Below, piece after piece: positions 36,100 to 45,111 of a DNA stretch of 50,913 nt. The DNA comes from an uncultured Parabacteroides sp. (GTDB lineage Bacteria > Bacteroidota > Bacteroidia > Bacteroidales > Tannerellaceae): assembly GCA_949298575.1 (NCBI GenBank), contig CASFXH010000017.1, forward strand, positions 1 through 50,913, read 5' to 3'. Below the pieces are notes generated by a model that was given only the letters and a program-made list of their open reading frames with translations, made no database searches and was not told the DNA's origin. Made by a program: the position numbers and the translations under genes. The first letter of the stretch is position 1. Every line of letters begins with the position of its first letter.

Positions 36100-36519
36100 A
36101 TGAAAAGGATACAGATCATCAACGGCCCCAACTTGAACCTGCTGGGCAAACGCGAGCCGGCCATCTATGGCGACACCTCGTTCGACGGTTTCCTGGAGCG
36201 CCTCCGCGCCCGCTACCCCCAATGCGAGATCCATTACTATCAAAGCAATATCGAGGGCGAGCTGATCGACAAGATCCACGAGGTGGGTTTCGACTTCGAC
36301 GGCCTCATCCTCAACGCCGGCGCCTATACCCACACGTCGATCGCCCTGCGCGACGCGATCAAGGCGGTGACGACGCCCGTCGTCGAGGTCCACATCTCCA
36401 ACGTCCACGCCCGCGAGCCCTTCCGGCACGTCTCCATGATCTCCGCCGTTTGCAGGGGGATCGTCGTCGGATTCGGCCTGGAATCCTATCGCTTGGCCTT
36501 GGAATCGTTCCTGAGCTGA
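36100..36519 (+). CDS. aroQ: 3-dehydroquinate dehydratase, type II
   Basis: Dodecameric shikimate-pathway enzyme of 139 residues that dehydrates 3-dehydroquinate. NGPNLNLLGKREPAIYG carries the catalytic Tyr 23 on the flexible lid (with Arg 18), LNAGAYTHTS binds substrate, and VEVHISN supplies His 98. It leads the run aroQ-pyk-methyltransferase-rbfA-permease. Confidence 0.97.
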   Translation: MKRIQIINGPNLNLLGKREPAIYGDTSFDGFLERLRARYPQCEIHYYQSNIEGELIDKIHEVGFDFDGLILNAGAYTHTSIALRDAIKAVTTPVVEVHISNVHAREPFRHVSMISAVCRGIVVGFGLESYRLALESFLS

Positions 36520-36599
36520 CCGGCCGCCGGGGCCCGGGGCCTTGGCCGGCGCGCGAGGGGGGAAACCATTCTGTCGAATATTAATTTCATTTAAAAGAT

Positions 36600-38051
36600 A
36601 TGCTTAAACATACGAAGATTGTCGCGACCGTTTCGGATAAGCGATGTGAAGTGGAGTTTATTGAAGCGCTCTATAAGGCGGGGATGAACGTCGTCCGCTT
36701 GAACACGGCCCATCTCTCCGAGGAGGGCTTGGCGAAGATTGTCAACAACGTACGGGCCGTCTCGGACCGCATCGGCATCCTGATCGACACGAAAGGCCCC
36801 GAGGTCCGCACCACCGTGGCCGAAAGCCCCATCGCGTTCCGCACGGGCGACGTGGTCCGGATCTCCGGCGAGCCCGATGAGCCGACGACGCGTGACCATA
36901 TCCACGTCTCCTACCGCAATTTCGTCGCCGACCTCTCCGTCGGCGACGAGATCCTGATCGACGACGGCGAGCTCGAGTTCCTCGTCAAGGAGAAGCTCCC
37001 CGATTGCCTCGTCTGCGAGGCCCGCAACGACGGCGAGCTCGGCAGCCGCAAGAGCGTCAACGTCCCCGGCGTACGCATCAACTTGCCCTCGCTCACCGAG
37101 CGCGACCGCAAGAACATCCTCTGGGCCATCCATAACGACCTCGATTTCATCGCCCACTCCTTCGTCCGCAGCAAGCAGGACGTGCTCGACATCCAGCGCC
37201 TCCTCGACGAGTACAACAGCCCCATCAAGATCATCGCCAAGATCGAGAACCAGGAGGGCGTCGACCGGATCGACGAGATCCTCGAGGCCGCCTATGGCAT
37301 CATGATCGCCCGCGGCGACCTCGGCATCGAGATCCCCGCCGAGCGCATCCCGGGCATCCAGCGCGTCCTGATCCGCAAGTGCGTCGAGGTGAAGAAACCC
37401 GTCATCGTGGCCACGCAGATGTTGCACTCCATGATCAACAACCCCCGCCCGACGCGCGCCGAGGTGACCGACATCGCCAACGCCATCTATTACCGCACCG
37501 ACGCACTCATGCTCAGCGGCGAGACGGCTTATGGCAAATACCCCGTCGAGGCCGTACAGACGATGACCAAGGTGGCCCGCGAGGCCGAGAAGACCAAGCT
37601 CGCCGCCAACGACATACGCGTCCCCATCGAGGGCAACGACCTCGACGTCACCTCCTTCCTCGCCAAGCAGGCCGTCAAGTCGTCGTTCAAGCTCCACGTC
37701 AAGGCCATCATCACCGACAGCCACACCGGGCGCACCGCCCGCTACCTGGCCGCCTTCCGGGGCACCTCGACCGTCTTCGCCATCTGCTACAACCCGAGGG
37801 TCACGCGCATGCTCTCCCTCTCCTATGGCGTATGGGCCGTCTACCAACCCTGGAACGACAGCCGCCGCGACTACTTCTTCGAGGCCCTCAACGAGCTGAT
37901 CAAGAGCGGGCGCATCACGCGCGACGACATGGTCGCCTACCTCAGCGGCAGCTTCGGCGAGGGCGGCGGGACGACCTTCCTCGAGATCAACAACGTCGGG
38001 AAGCTGCTCGACAACAGCGGCAAGTTCTCCCTCCCGACCTTCAAGGATTAA
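36600..38051 (+). CDS. pyk: Pyruvate kinase
   Basis: Glycolytic enzyme of 483 residues making ATP and pyruvate from phosphoenolpyruvate. TKIVATVSDK opens the barrel and ILIDTKGPEVRT follows. The catalytic Lys/Glu region is IKIIAKIENQEGVDRIDEIL and MIARGDLGIEIP. The signature VIVATQMLHSMINNPRPTRAEV is intact. RLNTAH replaces the common RLNFSH, a form I associate with Bacteroidetes. The B domain (about 70-165) is present. It is 80 nt after aroQ and 18 nt before the methyltransferase gene. Confidence 0.96.
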   Translation: MLKHTKIVATVSDKRCEVEFIEALYKAGMNVVRLNTAHLSEEGLAKIVNNVRAVSDRIGILIDTKGPEVRTTVAESPIAFRTGDVVRISGEPDEPTTRDHIHVSYRNFVADLSVGDEILIDDGELEFLVKEKLPDCLVCEARNDGELGSRKSVNVPGVRINLPSLTERDRKNILWAIHNDLDFIAHSFVRSKQDVLDIQRLLDEYNSPIKIIAKIENQEGVDRIDEILEAAYGIMIARGDLGIEIPAERIPGIQRVLIRKCVEVKKPVIVATQMLHSMINNPRPTRAEVTDIANAIYYRTDALMLSGETAYGKYPVEAVQTMTKVAREAEKTKLAANDIRVPIEGNDLDVTSFLAKQAVKSSFKLHVKAIITDSHTGRTARYLAAFRGTSTVFAICYNPRVTRMLSLSYGVWAVYQPWNDSRRDYFFEALNELIKSGRITRDDMVAYLSGSFGEGGGTTFLEINNVGKLLDNSGKFSLPTFKD

Positions 38052-38069
38052 CCCCCAAGCCCGAAAGCC

Positions 38070-38708
38070 ATGTGGAAGGAAACGATCGACGACTACATTC
38101 TCCGGCACAGCGATGAGGAAGGACAACTGCTCGCGGCCCTCAACCGCGACGCGCACGTCAACCTCCTCCAGCCCCGCATGCTCTCGGGACACCTGCAAGG
38201 CCGCTTCCTGAAGATGCTTTGCCGCGTGGCGCGCCCCGCGCGCGTCCTCGAGATCGGCACCTACACGGGCTACGCCACGCTCTGCCTCGCCGAGGGCCTG
38301 CCGACGGGGGGCCATGTCGACACGATCGAGCTCAACGACGAGATGGAAGACTTCATCCGCAAGTACCTCGACCAGTCGCCCTTCCGAGACCGCGTCACCC
38401 TCCACATCGGCGACGCCCGCGCGGTGATCCCCACGCTCGAGGGCGAGTTCGACCTCGTCTTCATCGACGCCGACAAGCGCCACTACAGCGCCTACTACGA
38501 CCTCGTCTTCCCCCGCGTGCGCCCTGGCGGGCTCATCCTCGCCGACAACACGCTCTGGGACGGCCACGTCGTCGAGAGCCCCGCGCCCACCGACCGGCAG
38601 ACGCTCGGCATCATGGCCTTCAACGACAAGATCAAGCGAGACGAACGCGTGGAGAAGGTCATCCTCCCCCTGCGCGACGGCCTCACCCTCATTTGGAAAA
38701 AACTCTAA
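38070..38708 (+). CDS. Class I SAM-dependent O-methyltransferase
   Basis: Protein of 212 residues of the catechol/caffeoyl-CoA O-methyltransferase type. The glycine motif VLEIGTYTGYATLCLAEGL (about 56-74) binds SAM. FDLVFIDADKRHYSAYYD carries the metal Asp, and ILADNTLWDGHVV a further metal ligand. The methyl acceptor is unknown. In other Bacteroidales the same gene sits next to rbfA. Confidence 0.9.
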   Translation: MWKETIDDYILRHSDEEGQLLAALNRDAHVNLLQPRMLSGHLQGRFLKMLCRVARPARVLEIGTYTGYATLCLAEGLPTGGHVDTIELNDEMEDFIRKYLDQSPFRDRVTLHIGDARAVIPTLEGEFDLVFIDADKRHYSAYYDLVFPRVRPGGLILADNTLWDGHVVESPAPTDRQTLGIMAFNDKIKRDERVEKVILPLRDGLTLIWKKL

Positions 38709-38722
38709 TAAAACAAAACGAT

Positions 38723-39079
38723 ATGGATAACACAAGATTGAGTAAAATAGAACGATTGATCCAGAAAGAACTGGGCGACATCTTCCAACGTCAAACCCAA
38801 GCCATGCGCGACGGCGTCCTCGTCAGCGTCAGCGTCGTGCGCGTAAGCCCCGACCTCAGCCTCGCCAAGGTCTACCTCAGCATCTTCCCCTCGCGGAGGA
38901 CCGACGAGCTGATGTACGCCATCAAGGCCAACACGCGGACCATCCGCTACGACCTCGGCCAGCGCGTCCGCACGCAATTGCGCAAGATCCCCGAGCTCGT
39001 CTTCTTCATCGACGACTCGCTCGACTACATCGAGCACATCGACTTTCTGCTTCACGACGACGACCCGGACAAGGCTTAG
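38723..39079 (+). CDS. rbfA: Ribosome-binding factor A
   Basis: Small KH-like protein of 118 residues that binds the immature 30S subunit and helps mature the 16S rRNA 5' end. Typical features are the start RLSKIERLIQKELGDIFQ, the LAKVYLSIFP strand and the IPELVFFIDDSLDYIEHIDFLL end. The start ATG at 38723 is the natural one after the methyltransferase gene (14 nt). Its TAG abuts the next ATG with no gap. Confidence 0.94.
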   Translation: MDNTRLSKIERLIQKELGDIFQRQTQAMRDGVLVSVSVVRVSPDLSLAKVYLSIFPSRRTDELMYAIKANTRTIRYDLGQRVRTQLRKIPELVFFIDDSLDYIEHIDFLLHDDDPDKA

Positions 39080-40315
39080 ATGAACCTCCCCTTCTACATC
39101 GCCCGGCGATACCTCTTCTCGAAGAAGTCGCACAACGCCATCAACCTCGTCTCGATGGTGTCGGTGTGTGGCATCGCCGTGGCCACGATGGCCCTCGTCT
39201 GCGCCCTCTCCGTCTACAACGGCTTCAGCGAGCTCGTCGCCTCCATGTTCAGCCATTTCGACCCGGAGCTCAAGATCACCCCACGCGAGGGCAAGGCCTT
39301 CACGCCCGATTCCGCCCGCTTCGAGCGCGTGAGAAACCTCCCCGGCGTGGCCTACTATGGCGAGACGCTCGAGGAGAACGCCCTCATCACCTACAACGAC
39401 CGACAGGCCGTCGCCATCCTCAAGGGCGTCGACGAGCGCTACAAGGACGTGACCGCCATCGACAGCATCCTCATCGACGGCTCGTTCCGCCTCCGCGACG
39501 AGGTGGCCAACTACGCCAACCTCGGCATCGGCCTCGCCTATACCCTCGGCATCAACGCCGGCTTCGTCACGCCCATGCGGATCTACGTCCCCAAGCGCGA
39601 CGCCCGCGTCAACATGGCCAACCCCATCGCTTCCTTCAACCTGGAATACGCCTTCATAGGCTCCGTCTTCCGCGTCGACCAGGCCGCCTACGACGAGCGC
39701 TACATGCTCATCGCCCTCCCCCTGGCCCGCCGCCTCCTCGGCTACGACCGCGAGGTGACGGCCATCGAGCTCAAGACCCGCGAGGGCGCCGACCTCGCCA
39801 CCGTCAAGGCCCAGATCGAGGAGATCCTCGGCCCCGCCTTCCTCGTGCGCGACCGCTACGAGCAACAGGCCGACTCGTTTCGCATGATGCAGGTCGAGAA
39901 GTGGATGACGTTCCTCATCCTCACCTTCATCCTGGCCATCGCCCTCTTCAACGTGGTCGGCTCGCTCTCGATGCTCATGATCGAGAAGCGCGACGACGCC
40001 GCGACGCTCCGCCACCTCGGCGCCAGCGAGGGCCTCATCCGCCGCGTCTTCCTCTTCGAGGGGTGGCTCATCTGCGGCCTCGGCGCCCTGGTGGGCATCG
40101 CGCTCGGCGTCGGCCTCTGCCTCTTGCAAGAGCGTTTCGGGCTGCTGCGCATGGGCTCGTCGGCCGCCGCGTTCGTCATCGAGGCCTACCCCGTGCGGCT
40201 CGAGGTGGCCGACGTGCTGCTCGTCCTCCTCACCGTCCTCGTCATTGGTCTCCTCGCCGCCTGGTATCCCGTGCGCTATCTCGCCCGGACGCTCTGGGCC
40301 CGCGAGGAAGCCTGA
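39080..40315 (+). CDS. FtsX/LolCE-type ABC transporter permease
   Basis: Inner-membrane permease of 411 residues. One N-terminal membrane helix (about 22-45, after RRYLFSKKSHNAINLVSMVSV) is followed by a large periplasmic domain (about 45-275) and three C-terminal helices (about 278-300, 320-350, 370-395). This is the LolC/LolE layout, used to extract lipoproteins for transport to the outer membrane, or by MacB-like exporters. The start codon abuts the rbfA stop, so translation is probably coupled. The ATPase partner is not in the window. A terminator follows. Confidence 0.9.
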   Translation: MNLPFYIARRYLFSKKSHNAINLVSMVSVCGIAVATMALVCALSVYNGFSELVASMFSHFDPELKITPREGKAFTPDSARFERVRNLPGVAYYGETLEENALITYNDRQAVAILKGVDERYKDVTAIDSILIDGSFRLRDEVANYANLGIGLAYTLGINAGFVTPMRIYVPKRDARVNMANPIASFNLEYAFIGSVFRVDQAAYDERYMLIALPLARRLLGYDREVTAIELKTREGADLATVKAQIEEILGPAFLVRDRYEQQADSFRMMQVEKWMTFLILTFILAIALFNVVGSLSMLMIEKRDDAATLRHLGASEGLIRRVFLFEGWLICGLGALVGIALGVGLCLLQERFGLLRMGSSAAAFVIEAYPVRLEVADVLLVLLTVLVIGLLAAWYPVRYLARTLWAREEA

Positions 40316-40353
40316 CGCGCCGCCCCGACCTACTCATCCCCCCTATAAACGGC

Positions 40354-40390
40354 AGAAGCCCGCTTTTCACAAAGGGGGCTTCTATTAAGA
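40354..40390 (+). terminator. Terminator of the aroQ-permease run
   Basis: AGAAGCCC (40354-40361) pairs with GGGCTTCT (40376-40383), followed by ATTAAGAT; the T-run is poor. Starts 39 nt after the stop. Confidence 0.55.
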
Positions 40391-40422
40391 TATAAATCTC
40401 AAAAAAAGTTTTTGGTAAGAAC

Positions 40423-40485
40423 GGTAGTCGAACAATCACTGCGGGACTACCGAACCTCTTATATGGGCCTTACGGTCCATATAAG
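40423..40485. other. Two adjacent hairpins between the permease gene and P2
   Basis: GGTAGTC/GACTACC (40423-40429 with 40445-40451), then CTTATATGG/CCATATAAG (40458-40466 with 40477-40485) extended by GCC/GGT pairs around TTAC. Neither has a T-run. They may mark the 3' end of P2, whose stop is at 40555, or a small structured RNA. Confidence 0.5.
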
Positions 40486-40554
40486 ATAGTCAACAAAAAA
40501 ATGTTTGTATTTGTGCCAATAAACGTAAAGCAAATTATATTGAATGTCTTGATC

Positions 40555-41607
40555 CTAACGTCCTTTCTTATTCTCGGCCTCGGGCGTCGCGGGCGTTTCG
40601 CCCATGACGGGGCTGGCCGTCTGGGTGGAGGTCCACCCGCCGCTGACGGTCGAGACGGAAGCCTCGCGCGCCGCCGGCTCCTCGCTCTTCTGGGGCGTCG
40701 CGGCCTGAGGGGCGGCCTCGGCGCTTTTCGCCTTGGCCTTCGCTTCTTTCGCGGCGGCCTTCGCCGCTTTCCGGGCGCGCGTCTTGGTGGTCGCCTCCGT
40801 GCCTTCCTCCTTCTTCTTGGCGTTGGCGCGGTAGAGGCTGAGCCGCTGCTTGTTCTTCGCCTTCGTCTTCTCGATCAGGGTGTTGAGGCGCGAGACGAAA
40901 GTGGCCGTCGCGGCCGACGGGCTCAAGACGCTGGTCGCGAAGGCGACGGTCGTCATGTTCTCGTACACCTCGTCGAGCCGTGCCCTGACGGCGGCGCCCG
41001 ATTCGATGGCGTTGTCCGACTTGCGGTTCATCCGCGTCGTGGTCATGCTTTTGAAGGCCTCGTTCTCCTTCCGGAGCTCGTCGATGACGCTGGTGAGGCC
41101 CATCGTCTCGAGCATCTCGGGGAATCCTTCCTTCTCGGCGTCCATCAGCAGGCCGTCGATCTTGGAGGTTTTCTCCTCGACGGAGTCGCGCTGGATGCCG
41201 AAATAGGGTTTCATCACGTTGTAGACCTTGTTGGCCATCTCGCGGTGCGCGGCGATGGGCGACTTGCTTTGCGTCCTTACCGCCGTGTTGAGGTAGACGA
41301 TGAGGTCGTCGCGCCGGTCGTCGCTCTCCTTGAGCGGCTTCGTCTCCTCGCTGATGCGCGAGTACTCGACGAGGTCGACCATCAGGGTCAGTTCCTTCTC
41401 GAAGGCTTCCTTGTCTTCCTGGCTGATGCCCAGCTCGGGGTTCCCCTCGACGAGGCTGACGGTGCCCGGGCTGCCGCCGTCGTCGGGCTCCTCCTCGTCC
41501 TCGACGGCGGGGAAGAACAGCGGGTAGGCGGCCTGCATGAACGTCGCGTACTCGGCGTTGTTGAGCTTGCTCAGCGATGCGTCATCTATCTTCTTATAGC
41601 GTCCCAT
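40555..41607 (-). CDS. Paralogous family protein P2 with Lys/Ala-rich tail
   Basis: Second family member, 350 residues, starting MGRYKKIDDASLSKLNNAEY. The core (1-250) carries the same landmarks as P1: EEPDDGGSPGTVSL, GNPELGIS, EAFEKEL, DRRDDL, SPIAA, VMKPYFGI, KIDGLL and TMGLT. The tail (about 255-350) is different: strongly basic and Ala-rich (RKAAKAAAKEAKAKAK) like histone H1 or nucleoid proteins, then a Ser/Thr/Pro/Glu end. So the family keeps a core and changes low-complexity tails. A TATATTCGCG promoter is 23 nt upstream, then about 1 kb of repeats. It is on the opposite strand to P1 and P3. Confidence 0.85.
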   Translation of the reverse strand: MGRYKKIDDASLSKLNNAEYATFMQAAYPLFFPAVEDEEEPDDGGSPGTVSLVEGNPELGISQEDKEAFEKELTLMVDLVEYSRISEETKPLKESDDRRDDLIVYLNTAVRTQSKSPIAAHREMANKVYNVMKPYFGIQRDSVEEKTSKIDGLLMDAEKEGFPEMLETMGLTSVIDELRKENEAFKSMTTTRMNRKSDNAIESGAAVRARLDEVYENMTTVAFATSVLSPSAATATFVSRLNTLIEKTKAKNKQRLSLYRANAKKKEEGTEATTKTRARKAAKAAAKEAKAKAKSAEAAPQAATPQKSEEPAAREASVSTVSGGWTSTQTASPVMGETPATPEAENKKGR

Positions 41608-41631
41608 GATTTTTCTCATTTTTCTCAATCG

Positions 41632-41639
41632 CGAATATA
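41632..41639 (-). promoter_or_regulatory. -7 box TATATTCG (extended CGCG) for P2
   Basis: Exact TAnnTTCGCG on the minus strand, 23 nt before the ATG at 41607. Confidence 0.7.
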
Positions 41640-41839
41640 GAGGCATCTTCCATACCCTCCAAATTTTTTTGGGGGAAAATTATACTTTTTTTATGTTCCA
41701 AAATTAAGATCGTGGCTTGGTGGGTGGATGGTTCCCCCCTCTCCCCTGAAGCGCGTCAAAATCATTCCAAAAGCTCCCCTATGGCAGGGGAGCTGGATCG
41801 CCGAAGGCGAGACTGAGGGGTCCACCCTCTCAAGAAGCG

Positions 41840-42244
41840 CGTCAAAATCATTCTAAAAGCTCCCCCGCGAGGGGAGCTGGATCGCCGAAGGCGAGACTGA
41901 GGGGTCCATCACACAAAACCCATATCTTCACCCCTCACCCCTTCGGGGAGCTCCCCTAAGACAGGGGAGCTTTTTGGATAGTGGATCGGGGAACCCCTCA
42001 GGACAGGCGAGCTTTTTGGATAGTGGATCGGGGAACCCCTCAGGACAGGCAAACTTTTTAGATAGTAGAAGCCCCCTCTCCCCTAAAAAGCGTCAAAATC
42101 ATTCTAAAAGCTCCCCTGCTATAGGGGAGCTGGATCGCCGAAGGCGAGACTGAGGGGTCCATCACACAAAATCCATATCTTCACCCCTCACCCCTTCGGG
42201 GAGCTCCCCTAAGACAGGGGAGCTTTTTAGATAGTGGATCGGGG
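41840..42244. repeat. Two direct copies of a ~153-bp hairpin-rich element
   Basis: 41840-41992 and 42091-42244 are nearly identical, and a shorter third copy of the first part lies at about 41753-41822. Each contains CTCCCC...GGGGAG, GATCGCCGAAGGCGAGACTGA and CCCCTTCGGGGAG hairpins. The motif style matches the dispersed element at 281-312, so this is probably a local expansion of a REP-like family. Confidence 0.85.
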
Positions 42245-42430
42245 AGCTCCCCTAAGACAGGGGAGCTTTTTAGATAGTGGATCGGGGAACTCCTCAGGAC
42301 AGGGGAGCTTTTTAGATAGTGGTCCGGGGAACCCCTAAGACAGGGGAGCTTTTTAGATAGTGGTCCGGGGAACCCCTCAGGACAGGCGAGCTTTTTGGAT
42401 AGAAGGCTCGCTGACTGAGGGGCTCCCCTA
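41967..42430. repeat. Tandem units of 41-43 bp in two blocks, 8 copies
   Basis: GAGCTTTTT starts at 41967, 42009, 42051 (last degenerate) and again at 42220, 42263, 42305, 42346, 42388; steps are 42, 42 and 43, 42, 41, 42. Each unit reads GAGCTTTTTnGATAGTGG, then a GGGGA-CCCCT stem, then ACAGG. The first block follows the first 153-bp copy and the second block follows the second copy. Confidence 0.92.
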
Positions 42431-42465
42431 CCTTATATTATATATATCCCCCCAAAAACCCCTCG

Positions 42466-42648
42466 CCACGATGGCCAACGAGGTGAGCGCGGCGCGGAGT
42501 AGGTTGGCCACGGTGGCGAATGGGGTTGTCGCGGCGCTCACCTGGTTGGCCATGGTGGCGAACGAGGTTGACGCGGCGCGGAGTAGGTTGGCCACGGTGG
42601 CGAACGGGGTTGACGCGGCGCTCACCTGGTTGGCCATCGTGGCGAGGG
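42466..42648. repeat. Tandem array of 42-bp units with alternating halves, about 4.5 copies
   Basis: GGTTGGCCA starts at 42502, 42544, 42586 and 42628, exactly 42 bp apart. Units alternate between endings GCGCGGAGTA and GCGCTCACCT, giving an 84-bp higher-order repeat. The perfect dyad GCCAC-G-GTGGC occurs in every other unit. The array runs to within about 10 nt of the stop codon of the beta-propeller lipoprotein. Open frames across it on both strands are simply 14-codon repeats. Confidence 0.95.
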
Positions 42649-42657
42649 GGGGACGCG

Positions 42658-43746
42658 TCATTCCCATTCCAAAGTGACCTTATGGATAAAGAGGTCTTGA
42701 TCGTAATCGACCATGTAGACCACATGGTCGTCTTCCGTGGCGCAGCCAAAATACATCATCCAGCGCTCATCAGGGATCCGATAGCGGGCGATTAAATTCC
42801 CGTCCCAATCGTATTGCTCAAGGTAGCGGCCATCGCGATGGTCTCGCTCGTTTTCGGAGTGCTGGTGGATGGTATACACATAATTCTCGCCCCCGCCGCA
42901 GTCATAGTAATACATGGTGTTACTGGACGAACTGAGGGTGCGAAGCTGGGGATCGCCATATTGGATCATTTTCGCGTTTCGCCCATCCAGGTCGCTGAAG
43001 AAAATTTGATCAAAATAGAGGAACGCCCAAGCTAAGCGCTCTTTTTCCCTATTATACGCTAAATTCCCCAAATAGAAATAGCTACCCGCGCCGGGAGCGA
43101 AATGGAAGTGGGTTATGCCGCGCGCGGTCGTGTCCTTCAGATGGATTACGCCAACCCCTTCCCCTTCTCCGGAATCGAACAGGCATAAGAGGCTATCGGA
43201 TCCAAGGTGGAACATGCCATCGGAGCTCAATCGGACATTTGGTATCTCCGGCAGCTTCCCATAGGGCACGAGTTGGTAATCGGTTGAGATATAGAATAAC
43301 TTATTATCCCAAAATCTCCGGATGAGGAACAGCTTGTCCGGGTCCGTCGTCTCGATGACGCGGCAGTCGGTGAAGTCGTCCGGCCCGTCTCCCCATGGCG
43401 CGAGCTCGGCGAGCACCTGGTTGGTCTTTAAGGAAATCAAGTGCAGGAGGTAGGCGCCTCGCCGGAACTCCAGATGCTGCACGAGCAAGTAATCGCCTCG
43501 TTTAAACAAGCGCAATTCGCGGTGCTCGATGAGGAGGTCGATGGGCAGTTGCTCGATCGACTTGATTTTTCCTTTAGGGAACTCCGACTTCCGGCGCTTC
43601 TCGACCGCTCGCTCGGGGACTCGCGGGTAGGTGATGCCATTAAAAATCTCCGTCTGGAGGGGTTCCTCGCTCGCCGCGCCTCCTCGGCATCCCGCCAGGA
43701 GGACTAGCGCGAGCGCTAAGCTGAATAGAGAAATGGATTTACGCAT
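42658..43746 (-). CDS. Beta-propeller-like lipoprotein (BF3164/TolB-like)
   Basis: Lipoprotein of 362 residues with signal peptide and lipobox LLAGC (Cys about 20). The rest is beta-rich with repeated strand pairs such as LLVQHLEF, YLLHLISLKTNQVL, LFLIRRFWDNKLFYIS, and VYMVDYDQDLFIHKVTLE at the end. This matches the 6-bladed beta-propeller lipoproteins (BF3164 or TolB-like 6-blade families) that are abundant in Bacteroidales and lack a known catalytic role. Assignment is by pattern rather than a single motif. It has its own TATATTCGCG promoter and ends against a 42-bp repeat array. Confidence 0.75.
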   Translation of the reverse strand: MRKSISLFSLALALVLLAGCRGGAASEEPLQTEIFNGITYPRVPERAVEKRRKSEFPKGKIKSIEQLPIDLLIEHRELRLFKRGDYLLVQHLEFRRGAYLLHLISLKTNQVLAELAPWGDGPDDFTDCRVIETTDPDKLFLIRRFWDNKLFYISTDYQLVPYGKLPEIPNVRLSSDGMFHLGSDSLLCLFDSGEGEGVGVIHLKDTTARGITHFHFAPGAGSYFYLGNLAYNREKERLAWAFLYFDQIFFSDLDGRNAKMIQYGDPQLRTLSSSSNTMYYYDCGGGENYVYTIHQHSENERDHRDGRYLEQYDWDGNLIARYRIPDERWMMYFGCATEDDHVVYMVDYDQDLFIHKVTLEWE

Positions 43747-43771
43747 AACGAACAGGTTTTATTCATATCCG

Positions 43772-43779
43772 CGAATATA
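43772..43779 (-). promoter_or_regulatory. -7 box TATATTCG (extended CGCG) for the propeller lipoprotein
   Basis: Exact TAnnTTCGCG on the minus strand, 24 nt before the start at 43746. Confidence 0.7.
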
Positions 43780-43830
43780 CGAAATAAACATATTGCCGCG
43801 GCGTATATTCTCGTCTTTTTATATTTATCC

Positions 43831-43838
43831 TATCTTCG
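43831..43838 (+). promoter_or_regulatory. -7 box TATCTTCG (extended CGCG) for the SGNH hydrolase
   Basis: Exact TAnnTTCGCG, 29 nt before the ATG at 43869; divergent from the preceding promoter, about 50 nt away. Confidence 0.7.
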
Positions 43839-43868
43839 CGAAAACATTCATTTCAAAAAAAAGACAAG

Positions 43869-45008
43869 ATGGGTAAGCGGATAGGCGGATGGATCGGGCG
43901 GGGGGCGCTGGTGGCGCTGCTGGCCGGCGCACTATGGGCGTGCGAGAAGACGGAGATCGTGGAATCGACGGAGCTGGCCTCGACCGGGGCCGAGATCGAG
44001 ATTGGCGACAGGCTCTATGCCGTCGTCGGGGATACGCTGAGGGTCTATCACTACAGTATTCTCCAGAACCCTCGGGCGGATAATTACATCCTCAGCGTCT
44101 CGTGCGAGAAGGGGCGCAACTTCGAGGAGTATTGGCGCTATGAGCCCCAGCCGGGTGATGAGGGGGAGACGGCGCTGCGGCTGGCTATTTACGACTTCGA
44201 GGGGACGTGCCTGGACGAGCGGACGGTGACCGTCGTCACGCGCTCGGCGCGGAACCCCGCGCGGCCGACCCACGTCCTCTGCCTGGGCAACAGCCTCATG
44301 GCCGACGGGCAGACGCCCATCGAGCTGAGCCGTCGGCTGAAGGGGACGGCGGGCGTGGCGACGTGGCCGGCTCCGCTGGATTTGAGCAATTTCAAGCTGG
44401 TCGGGCGGAAGCATAATGAGGACTCGACCGTCGGCTGGGAAGGCACGAGCGGGTATACGTGGAAGAGCTACGAGGATCTGGATGTCCGGGAATACGTGGA
44501 GACGCATTGCGGGGGGCAGCTGGATTACGTGTACTTGCAGCTGGGGACGAACGAGTTGCTCTCACAAGGTCCGTTCGAGGAGGTGGATTGGATCGTCAAT
44601 GGGGCGCGTAAGTTGATCGACCGTTTCCATGAGGCTTACCCCGCGTGCCGGATCATGCTGGGGAGCGTCCTGCTTCCCTCGCAGGAGGGCGGCCTGGGTT
44701 GGGACTACGCGGGCGAGGATCCGAACGCCGTCTACGGGTCGCTGGGCTATGGCGTAAAAGTCCATCGCCTCAACACCCTTTATCAGGCGCTGGCCAACGA
44801 GGGTGCCTACCGCGACTTCCTCATTTTCATCGACAACAACGCCCAGTACGACTGCCGGCACGTCTACCCGACCCTCGAGCGCCCGAGCGGGAACTACCTC
44901 AGCAGGCCCGAGACGGTGGGGACGAACGGGGTTCACCCGATGGACGTGGGGTATTGGCAGATCGCCGGGGGGATCTTCCGGGCGCTCGTCAGCCTCGCCT
45001 CGGAGTGA
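43869..45008 (+). CDS. SGNH/GDSL-like hydrolase lipoprotein
   Basis: Lipoprotein of 379 residues: signal peptide with a lipobox-like GALWAC (Cys about 25), an N-terminal beta domain (about 30-125, containing VGDTLRVY), then an SGNH hydrolase fold. Block I reads LCLGNSLMADG, where Ser is the likely nucleophile. The Asn block reads LQLGTNEL, and the His block reads GTNGVHPMDVGYWQIA. The Asp usually two or three residues before the His is Asn/Gly here. Esterase activity on acetylated glycans is typical; the substrate is not deducible. Confidence 0.8.
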   Translation: MGKRIGGWIGRGALVALLAGALWACEKTEIVESTELASTGAEIEIGDRLYAVVGDTLRVYHYSILQNPRADNYILSVSCEKGRNFEEYWRYEPQPGDEGETALRLAIYDFEGTCLDERTVTVVTRSARNPARPTHVLCLGNSLMADGQTPIELSRRLKGTAGVATWPAPLDLSNFKLVGRKHNEDSTVGWEGTSGYTWKSYEDLDVREYVETHCGGQLDYVYLQLGTNELLSQGPFEEVDWIVNGARKLIDRFHEAYPACRIMLGSVLLPSQEGGLGWDYAGEDPNAVYGSLGYGVKVHRLNTLYQALANEGAYRDFLIFIDNNAQYDCRHVYPTLERPSGNYLSRPETVGTNGVHPMDVGYWQIAGGIFRALVSLASE

Positions 45009-45042
45009 GGGTCGCTCCTTTCCCCGCCGCCCCATTTTCCCC

Positions 45043-45086
45043 AAAAAAAGAAGGGCGCGGGGGAACGCCTTCCCCTCACGCCCTTC
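45043..45086 (-). terminator. Terminator of pnp, possibly bidirectional
   Basis: GAAGGGCG (45050-45057) pairs with CGCCCTTC (45079-45086), with GGGGGAA/TTCCCC inside. The A-run at 45043-45049 gives a T-run on the minus strand. It starts 26 nt past the pnp stop. Confidence 0.85.
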
Positions 45087-45111
45087 GAGCGATATAACTG
45101 AGTATGTGGAA

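Noticed and set aside
36591-40129. Very long antisense frames opposite pyk, rbfA and the permease (up to 714 codons)
   Set aside because: High G/C at third positions on the coding strand removes stops in the antisense frame. The products are Val/Asp/Glu/Ala-rich without domains, and the plus-strand genes are unmistakable.
42360-42749. Open frames on both strands with 14-residue repeats (ATVANLLRAAS-like)
   Set aside because: Translations of the exact 42-bp array; both strands open at once, as expected from a stop-free repeat. No signal peptide or start signals fit.
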